Assembly: GCF_018294505.1 (NCBI RefSeq)
Contig: NC_057810.1
Coordinates: 204,122,113 to 204,186,112 of the forward strand
DNA from: Triticum aestivum
Lineage: Eukaryota; Streptophyta; Magnoliopsida; Poales; Poaceae
Length of the DNA stretch: 64,000 bases
Direction: 5' to 3'
Under the pieces are notes generated by a model. That model saw nothing but the letters and a program-made list of their open reading frames with translations, made no database searches and had not been told where the DNA came from. A program made the position numbers and the translations under genes. This document shows positions 55,737-64,000 of the stretch, one piece after another; positions within the stretch are counted from its first letter, which is position 1, and each line of letters opens with the position of its first letter.

Positions 55737-58406
55737 CCAAGGGAAAAAGGGCTAGGTGAGGCAAATGGTAAAACCAAGGTTGGGTCTTGCTGGAGGAGTT
55801 TTATTCAAAGCGAACTGTCAAGGGGGTCCCATAAATCACCCAACCGCGTAAGGAACGCAAAATCCGGGAACATAACACCGGTATGACGGAAACTAGGGCG
55901 GCAAGAGTGGAACAAAACACCAGGCATAAGGCCGAGTCTTCCACCCTTTACCAAGTATATAGATGCATTAAATATAAGAGATATTGTGATATCCCAACAT
56001 AATCCTGTTCGCCATGGAGCAATCTTCAACTTCACCTGCAACTAGCAGCGCTATAAGAGGGGCTGAGCAAAAGCGGTAACATAGCCAAACAACGGTTTGC
56101 TAGGAGGGGTGAAAAGGTTAGAGGCTGACATGGCAATTTGGGAGGCTTGATAAACAGGTGATAGGTAGCGCAGCATAGCGATAGAACGAAGCAACTAGCA
56201 TAGCAATGATAGTAGTGAGATCCAGGGTAGTGGTCATCTTGCCTGAAATCCCGCTAGGAAGAAGAACGAGTCCATGAAGAAGATGAAGCCACAAAGACGA
56301 ACCAAGCATAGATGAACGAATCCTCACGATCGCAACGAAACGGGAACTATCGAGAGAAGCACACAACATGGTAAACACACCACACATGAACAAGGCATGA
56401 TGCACACCAAACATGATGCATGACAAATCTAGAAGAGGCTACTCATGGCAAGAGATGATGCAAACAAGAACAACACATCAAGGCAAGTTTAAATGAGGCC
56501 GGGAACAACATATAACAATTCCGGTAAGTCCTCATATGCAACTTTCGAAATTGGTCCAGATCTGAATAAACCTTATGTTCAAGTTGTTAAACAGCAAGTT
56601 AAGATGCACTAAGATGATCTACACGAGATTCTAGTCAAGTTACATATAAAGTTCATTTAGTTCGGAGCTACAGCCTAGAAGATATGAGCAAAATAAGTTA
56701 AACATGGCATTGATGCAAAATACACCCAAACATCAAGCAAACACACCAAAACAAGGATGCAACAAGATAATATGAATCTAGATGCAATTCTACGCGAGTT
56801 TCATATAGAGCACACTCAAAACGGAGCAACGGTTCAACACATACACATCATACAAGGTTAACGGGCATGCTGCCCAAAACAGCAACTAGGCATATTGCAA
56901 GCATCAAAACAACATGCTACAACACCCCAACATGATAACAAAAGGCATGGACATGATGTACAGGTAAAGCATAACAAAACATGAACACTGAGCCATCTCC
57001 AGGAATCACTAGAACATGCTCAAACGCACATGGCAAGATTGCAATTAATATCAGTTTCAGACTTTGCAGAAATAACATCAGGTTGCAATGTTTAGAGCTA
57101 CCAAACAACATGTTACAGGAGCTTATCATGACAAACAAAGGCATGGAATGAATCTACTAATTGCATAGAACAAAAGTCCTTTACTGACCAAGAGCCAAAA
57201 AGGATCACAAGATATGATGGCACCCATGTAAACATAGAAAGTTATATGACAGATTCAAACATGGCAGGAACAACAATAAGTAGGCATGTTGGTGAGTTTG
57301 TACCACTCACCATAGAGCATTTCATAGCATGACAAGGCAAGTAACAGTTATAAGACATGTTTGTGAAGCTAAGAATGGCAAGAACAAGTTCATAGGGTGC
57401 ATGGATCACTAGCAACACACATGGCAAAACTGAACTTAATGTTAACAGGCTGACAACAACATTATTTAGCAACTTTGGAGCAAGATTACAACAAGCTATA
57501 GCAAGCTATAAATGAAACCAGGGGAATGGATGGATAGAGCATGACATGTATAACAAAACATCCTTAGTGAACATCTCCATATTATGCATAGAATGACTTG
57601 TAGCAGCAGGTTTACATAGCATCACAAAATAACAGATTCAGACATGCAAAACAGTAACAGAAAGTACCCTACTTAACAAGCTTGATGCACTCACTACACA
57701 ACTCACAAAAATACACGTATTGCACCCTTGTAAACATGGCATGGCATAGTTCAAAACACATGTAGAGCTCATGCTCATAGGATGCACACATCAAATACAA
57801 CAAAAATGACAAATCACCAAGTTATAACAGTTTCAGCAGATTAAAATTATATAGCACTCTTGCAACGATGATTCAGGCATCAAGATGGACTCAAACAAGC
57901 ATGGCACACTGGAATGAAATGTAGAGCATCTCATGACAAACATTTCGACATATTACACACACAAAACGGAGCAGTATGCAGCAAGTTATGATGCGATGAT
58001 CAGGGCATAAAAATGTCAAAAACATCAGGGACTTGGGGAAATTTCGTGGGTTAACCTCGGTCTGCACGGTTTTCGAGGTTCACCGTAGTTCTCGCCGGAG
58101 TTGAGGTAGAAGGTGGCCGGAGGGGCTTAGGGACGGCCGGAGATGCTCTGGAGGGGCGGATCCGGTCCGGCCCGACCGGATCTGGCTAGCGAGGGTCGAG
58201 GGGCGCGGCGACAGAGACCACCCATGCCGAGCGGAGGCGAGCTTCGGCGCGGCGGATGCGCGAGGCGGCGGCGGAGCTCGGTGGCCGTATCTAGCGACGA
58301 GGCACCCGCGGCGAGGGGGCGGCGCACGGGCGGGCCGGCGAAGGCGACCGGACGGCGCGGAGGCAGAGGCTGGGTGCGTCGAGGCGCGGGGGCACGGGGC
58401 GGCACC

Positions 58407-58700
58407 NNNNNNNNNNNNNNNNNNNNNNNNNNNNNNNNNNNNNNNNNNNNNNNNNNNNNNNNNNNNNNNNNNNNNNNNNNNNNNNNNNNNNNNNNNNNNN
58501 NNNNNNNNNNNNNNNNNNNNNNNNNNNNNNNNNNNNNNNNNNNNNNNNNNNNNNNNNNNNNNNNNNNNNNNNNNNNNNNNNNNNNNNNNNNNNNNNNNNN
58601 NNNNNNNNNNNNNNNNNNNNNNNNNNNNNNNNNNNNNNNNNNNNNNNNNNNNNNNNNNNNNNNNNNNNNNNNNNNNNNNNNNNNNNNNNNNNNNNNNNNN
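58407..58700. other. Assembly gap (294 N) in the GC-rich part of the LARD LTR
   Basis: Flanked by more than 70% GC sequence (GGCGCGGAGGCAGAGG left, GGCCTGGCGGCGGCGCAGG right). The matching part of the other LTR lies beyond the window, so the content cannot be filled from here. Confidence 0.95.
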
Positions 58701-58930
58701 GGAGGACGGGGCCTGGCGGCGGCGCAGGAACTGGGCCGCGGGGGCCAGCCGCGGGCTTCCCCGGGCCGCGCGGTGGAGACGACGGCGGGGGCAAATCATA
58801 AGACGACACGTGGCGGAGGCGAGGGGGCTGGACATGTCCGGCGGCGGAGCGGACATGTCCGGCAGGGTGAGGGAGGAGACTGCTAGGGTTTCGGGGGAAA
58901 ATCGTCCGCGAATTTCAGGGGAGGGCACGT

Positions 58931-58939
58931 ATCTATAGA
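58931..58939 (-). promoter_or_regulatory. TATA-like box of the LARD LTR
   Basis: ATCTATAGATACGTG on the minus strand, about 490 bp from the LTR start and just upstream of the GC-rich transcribed part. Candidate promoter by position only. Confidence 0.45.
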
Positions 58940-59430
58940 TTCTGGGAGCTAGGAGGCTCCAAATGAGGTGCGGTTTTCGCCCACACGATCGTGATCGAAG
59001 GACCGAGAGCATGGAGGGGGGTTGGATGGATTATTGGGCCACTTTGTAGGGGTGTTGGGCTGCAACACAAAGAGGGCTTTGCGTTTACCCGGTTAACCGT
59101 TGGAGTATCAAACGGACTCCAAATGGTACGAAACTTGACAGGAGGTCTACCGGTGGTGTACCAAGGCCGCTTGGCAAACCTCGGGCCATTCCGAGAAAGT
59201 TTAACACCTGCTCACGACAGGAGACAAAGGGGGGACGCCGGAGGACATAGGAGTGCCGGATTGCAAAACGGACAACGGGGAAAATGCTCGGATGCATGAG
59301 ACGAACACGTATGCAATGCAATGCAATGCACATAATGACATGATAAAATGCAACACGCAAGAAAATGACATGGCAATGACGGCGAATAACTGGAGTACAC
59401 CTGGCGCATCGGATCCGGGGTGTTATAACA

Positions 59431-61956
59431 CTCCTCCACTAACAAGAGATCTCATCCCAAGATCTTAGGACCGAGACGGAAGGGAAAAGGGATGAGGTGA
59501 AACAAGAACAAAAGAGAGAGGCAAAGAATCGAGAGCATTCGAGAAGAAGAGAGTAACGACGAGAATGATGAGAATCGAAAGCTCACGGAATCAGATAGAC
59601 TATGAAACCACTCTTGTTAGAACGAGGTAGGAAACGAATAAGACTGAAAAGATTTTTTAGGCAGCATCCGGCTGAAAATGGAAGGAATAGAACATGAACT
59701 TAACCCAATGAGATGGCACTTGACGAGATAAACAACGCAATGCCTCCGGAAGAATTAAAAGAATAGAATGAAATGAACTTAGAAGGAAGGGTTGAACGGA
59801 GTTGTTGAGAAAATCAACAACGAAAAGAATAGTCTTGTTGTTGACTTATAGGTAACATCTCAAGATCATAAGGTGATAACCGGCCACAAACGGAAATGAT
59901 TGGATAGCTTAGAAGAATGAATAAATGCAAAACTCCATTCCAAAAGAATTCGGAGAATTAATTGCACTTCGAAAAGCAAGAAGGAAAGATACTTGAGCTC
60001 CTTCGATAAGAATCTTGATGAACACTTGAGGAATGAATTAAATACTGACGGACAACCGTGAAGAACTCCGGTAACAAAAAAGGATGGCGAGATAAAATTG
60101 AAGGATGAAAGAATAAGATTAAAGCCTTGCGATGATTTAGATGGAGGTTCCAACGAAATGGCCGAGGAAATTTGAACTCCGGAAAAGAAAATATGAAAAT
60201 ACTTGGAACTAGAATTTATTCATCAAGAACACACTCTGAAAGAAGGGATTAATCACTTTGAGGAAATAAGAATAAGATTTATTGTATGCTTATCCCTCAT
60301 CAAATTAAAATTGATGACAAGCAATGGATTTTGCATACTAGTTATTCTTCTTGAAAAGGATTAAGGGGGGAACAAAGCACAAAACTTGAGAAAGTCTTCA
60401 TGAACCACCGGTAGGATTCGAAAGAACGAATGGATTAAAATGATAATCAAGGAAAACGAATCTTGAACGAACCACTGTAAGCATTCAAAATTGGCTGATG
60501 AAAGAGAAAGAATCACCAGGAAGAATTAGAGGAACAAATATGCTAGAGGGGATTTAGATGCAAAAGAACAAAGAGATCATGAGCTGATTAAAGAGCACTT
60601 GAACGAAGCACTGGGATAATTGGATAACGGTAGCTGAAATGTGAGGACGAAAAATTCTTCTAGAACGATGGCCTCCGGTGAAAAGAAACGTGAAAACAAC
60701 TCCTGGAATACTCCGGGTGGGTAAGAAAAGGAATCTCTGACAAATGGAATAGTTCACGAGGATAACAAGGAGCTAGAACCATGAAACTTCGGGAGAACGG
60801 GAAAGATTTAGAGGAAAACTCTTCTTCGGTCTTCAAATGACGACGAGAAACACCACCAAAATTACTGAGATACTCCGGGAGAAAGGAAAGCAAAGAAGTT
60901 GAGCCAACAATGAAATGATTTGAAATCGGTCTTGGAGATGGCATGTGACTGATGAAATTCATTCTTACGTCACGCTTGAAAAGAAATTGAGAATAACTCC
61001 GGGAAATTAGAAGAGTCAGGTAAGATCCTGGAAAAAGACCTGTGGGTTAGGGCCCACTGAAGAGAAAAACACCGTTGGAAAGGGTTATTGAACAGATAGA
61101 TGATGCCTCGGAACAATTGAAATATTTGAATGAGGTGACAACCTCGAATAAATTGGAACACAGACGAATCTCCTGAGATGTCTTCCAAACTCCGAAATGA
61201 TTGAATGGAGAGAGGCAAACAAGCAAGGAGAAATCTTGATCCGAGGAAAGAATATGATCAACACCAAAAAACTTGAATTGAGTCCACTGGAAAAAAGAAA
61301 AGTGGTGAAGAATGACGAACGAGATGAGAATTCACTGGTTGAAATAATTGAGGGAAACCTGAAGAGGTTCCATACAAATGAAATTGATGCTCGAAACGGA
61401 CTCAGACTCCGAGAAGAGAAGGGTGGGAGGGCGGGAAAACAAAGGCAACTTGGAAGGGGAAACCGACGAATATCTTGAAGAGAAAACACCGGTTGAAATC
61501 ATTGAGGAAAGAAAGCAAAGACTTCACACGAGTAGGATGGATACTCGATTACGGACTCCAGTTCCAAGAAGAAAAGGGGGAGGCGGGTGGGAAAAGAAAA
61601 CAATTGAGGATAGAGAAATAACTTCGTTGAGAGCAAACTGAGGATTGAACTTGGCAAAGATGAAGAGGCTCGACTCGACTTGACGAGAAATGCGCCGGAT
61701 GAAAAGAGCTGAGAACCAACAATCAGAAAACCAACTGCGTGAACCTAAGGAAAAATTTGAAGGGGAAGAGAAGTAATTCAAAACACCTACGTCAAGATTC
61801 CTCACCAGAGCGACGAAGGGGCTGAGGAGTAAAAAGAATTCCTACTTTCCGATATAACTAGACTCCGAAAAACAGTTTTCTTCTAGACTCAACAACGGCC
61901 AAACTACACGATCAATCAAGGGGCTCCTATGGTCGGTCGAGGCTCTGATACCAACT
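59431..61956 (-). mobile_element. Non-coding interior of the LARD, strongly purine-skewed
   Basis: The plus strand is rich in GAA/GGA and poor in C and T, so the RNA strand (minus) is pyrimidine-rich. A loosely repeated ACTCCGG(G)A(G/A) motif recurs about every 100-200 bases (e.g. near 60067, 60176, 60709, 60872, 61001). At the left border the polypurine tract reads TAGTGGAGGAG on the minus strand, directly before the LTR. No gag or pol motif. ORFs up to 134 codons are low-complexity Phe/Ser/Leu readings of the skewed strand. Confidence 0.8.
61941..61953 (-). promoter_or_regulatory. Primer binding site for tRNA-iMet
   Basis: TGGTATCAGAGCC on the minus strand, three bases after the 5' LTR end. 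This is the standard plant initiator-methionine primer site and fixes the orientation of the LARD. Confidence 0.93.
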
Positions 61957-64000
61957 TGTCATGCCCAATATGCGATACTATCCTAAAGAGACTCGAAGGT
62001 CCCACCAAGGATAGAACCGCATATTGAAACGCTTTTGCAAGGTGGATATCAATACATCAACATTACATAATAGATGGGGATACATACAAGAGGCATACAA
62101 TGCCACACGAATACAACATCACAATACATTAGAGCATCATCCGACTACGGATGAAACACAAACAGAAACTCAAACGACATCCACCCTGCTAGCCCAGGCT
62201 TCCGACCTAGAACCTATCCCCTGATCGAAGAAGTAGAAGAAGAACTCAACGCAAGCAAGCATCGCTCTCGCGTCATGATCATCGCATAACCTGTACCTGC
62301 AACTGTTGTTGTAGTAATCTGTGAGCCATGAGGACTCAGCAATCCCATTACCATGGGTATCAAGACTAGTAAAGCTTAATGGGAATGAAAATGATAAGTG
62401 GTGAGGTTGCAGCAGTGACTAAGCATGATATGGTGGCTAACATACGCAAATAAGAGCGAGAAGAGAAGAAAAGGAACGGTCGTGAAGCTAGCAATGATCA
62501 AGAAGTGATCCTGAACTCCTACTTACGTCAAACATAACCCAAAACCGTGTTCACTTCCCGGACTCCGCCGAAAAGAGACCATCACGACTACACACGCGGT
62601 TGATGCGTTTTAATTCGGATCTGGTGTCAAGTTATCTACAACCGGACATTAACTAATTCCCATCTGTCACATAACCGCGGGCACGGCTTCCGAAAGTTTA
62701 TACCCTGCAGGGGTGTCCCAACTTAGCTCATGATAAGCTCTCGCGATCAATGAAGGATATACCTTCTCCCAGGAAGACCCGATCAGACTCAGAATCCCGG
62801 TTTACAAGACATTTCGACAATGGTAAAACAAGACCAGCAAAGCCGCCCGATGTGCCGACAAATCCCGATAGGAGCTGCACATATCTCGTTCTCAGGGCAC
62901 ACCGGATAGGTCAGCCTACGAGTAAAACCAGCCCTCGAGTTGCCCCGAGGTGGCCCCGCAGTCTGCCTGTTTTGGACCAACACTCGAAGGAGCACTTGCC
63001 CGGGGGGGGGGGTAAAATAAAAATGACCCTTGGGCTCCGGAAACCCAAGGGAAAAAGGGCTAGGTGAGGCAAATGGTAAAACCAAGGTTGGGCCTTGCTG
63101 GAGGAGTTTTATTCAAAGCGAACTGTCAAGGGGGTCCCATAAATCACCCAACCGCGTAAGGAACGCAAAATTCGGGAACATAACACCGGTATGACGGAAA
63201 CTAGGGCGGCAAGAGTGGAACAAAACATCAGGCATAAGGCCGAGTCTTCCACCCTTTACCAAGTATATAGATGCATTAAATATAAGAGATATTGTGATAT
63301 CCTAACATAATCCTGTTCGCCATGGAGCAATCTTCAACTTCACCTGCAACTAGCAGCGCTATAAGAGGGGCTGAGCAAAAGCGGTAACATAGCCAAACAA
63401 CAGTTTGCTAGGAAGGGTGAAAAGGTTAGATGCTGACATGGCAATTTGGGAGGCTTGATAAACAGGTGATAGGTAGCGCAGCATAGCGATAGAACGAAGC
63501 AACTAGCATAGCAATGATAGTAGTGAGATCCAGGGTAGCGGTCATCTTGCCTGAAATCCCACTAGGAAGAAGAACGAGTCCATGAAGAAGATGAAGCCAC
63601 GAAGACAAACCAAGCGTAGACGAACGAATCCTCACGATCGCAACGAAACGGGAACTATCGAGAGAAGCACACAACATGGTAAACACACCACACATGAACA
63701 AGGCATGATGCACAACAATCATGATGCATGACAAAGCTAGAAGAGGCTACTCATGGCAAGAGATGATGCAAACAAGAACAACACATCAAGGCAAGTTTAA
63801 ATGAGGCCGGGAACAACATATAACAATTCCGGTAAGTCCTCATATGCAACTTTCGAAATTGGTCCAGATCTGAATAAACCATATGTTCAAGTTTTTAAAC
63901 AGCAAGTTAAGATGCACCAAGATGATCTACACGAGATTCTAGTCAAGTTACATATAAAGTTCATTTAGTTCGGAGCTACGGTCTAGAAGATATGAGCAAA
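61957..64000 (-). repeat. 5' LTR of the LARD (partial, U5 side)
   Basis: Matches 54509-56690 closely, including the otherwise gapped segment at 62984-63047. Differences are scattered single bases, mainly transitions. It continues past the window end. Confidence 0.9.

Larger units (their letters stand above)
54509..59430 (-). repeat. 3' LTR of the LARD (4922 bp with two gaps)
   Basis: On the minus strand it starts TGTTATAACACCCCGGATCC and ends ATTGGGCGTGACA. TATA-like CTATAGATA lies at about 58931-58939, so U3 is only about 0.5 kb and the transcribed R/U5 part exceeds 4 kb. That part begins with a GC-rich stretch (58080-58900, interrupted by 294 N) and continues as AT-rich non-coding DNA with many ACATGGCA/AACATG strings. 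Compared with the right LTR, the first kilobase differs at roughly 3-4% of positions. Confidence 0.87.
54509..64000 (-). mobile_element. LARD-type retrotransposon (Sukkula-like), right end outside window
   Basis: Two long direct repeats start at 54509 (TGTCACGCCCAATATGCG) and 61957 (TGTCATGCCCAATATGCG) and align base by base over more than 2 kb. The left copy ends GGGGTGTTATAACA at 59430. Between them lie 2526 bp without coding sequence. On the minus strand the right copy is followed by the initiator-Met primer site, so the element reads right to left. Long LTRs, a short non-coding interior and the tRNA-iMet primer are the definition of a LARD. The expected total is about 12.4 kb, of which about 2.9 kb lies beyond the window. 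Confidence 0.85.

Noticed and set aside
58080..59012. 310-codon minus-strand Pro/Arg-rich ORF
   Set aside because: It crosses a gap and lies in the GC-rich transcribed part of a LARD LTR, where GC content alone keeps frames open.
61085..61489. 134-codon minus-strand Phe/Ser-rich ORF as a possible membrane protein
   Set aside because: It is a by-product of the pyrimidine-rich strand of the LARD interior; adjacent frames give the same composition.

Overview
This window is repeat DNA from a large grass genome. The best fit is the wheat tribe (Triticeae: Triticum, Aegilops or a close relative). The evidence is the nested layout of LTR retrotransposons, CACTA transposons and MITEs whose ends I recognise: a Copia LTR of the Angela/BARE-1/WIS type, Gypsy LTRs beginning TGATACGTCTCC, a large LTR pair like the barley/wheat LARD Sukkula, and a CACTA end beginning CACTACAAAAAAA. 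Family names are from memory and tentative; structural calls rest on ends, target-site duplications (TSDs), primer sites and protein motifs visible here. I found no complete ordinary host gene, no tRNA or rRNA gene and no CRISPR. Four assembly gaps of N lie at 3988-4316, 49733-50164, 55537-55736 and 58407-58700.

Layout. 1-1377: 3' end and 3' LTR of a Gypsy element (+). 1378-3200: unassigned DNA with a Stowaway MITE. About 3200-10347: CACTA element 1 (+), carrying a decayed Ptta/En/Spm (TNPA-like) gene with repeated exons; it sits just upstream of a Gypsy 3' LTR (10482-12170). 12171-20779: Gypsy element A (-), with gag-protease on the minus strand, an intron-containing antisense ORF on the plus strand and the 5' LTR at its right end; its left LTR is missing. 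20780-23037: a minus-strand Gypsy LTR piece inside the RNase H end of an Angela-like Copia, then that Copia's 3' LTR. 23038-26800: retroelement fragment, then the 3' LTR and 3' internal part of a Sirevirus-like (Maximus-like) Copia (-). 26801-26912: start of another TGATACG-type LTR, broken by CACTA element 2 (-), which runs from 26913 to at least about 46900. CACTA 2 is itself split by a complete Gypsy element B (30947-40325, TSD GACAT on both sides).

46900-54508: low-copy-looking and low-complexity DNA with MITEs and one gene-like ORF with an early stop. 54509-64000: a LARD-type element (-) with a 4922-bp LTR, a 2.5-kb non-coding interior, an initiator-Met primer site and the start of the second LTR.

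How the parts relate. Elements A and B belong to different families but share one plan: gag plus aspartic protease on the sense strand, no usable reverse transcriptase or integrase, and a spliced antisense ORF of the 'putative gypsy type transposon' (Transposase_28-like) type between the pol remnant and the 3' LTR. Both therefore look non-autonomous. The two CACTA elements share 3' ends and a TNPA-like gene but show no TNPD (Transposase_21-like) transposase. In both, the gene has grown by tandem duplication of phase-0 exons. In CACTA 2, four 150-bp exons sit in units repeating every 723-731 bp, next to older copies. This exon array is the most unusual structure in the window.
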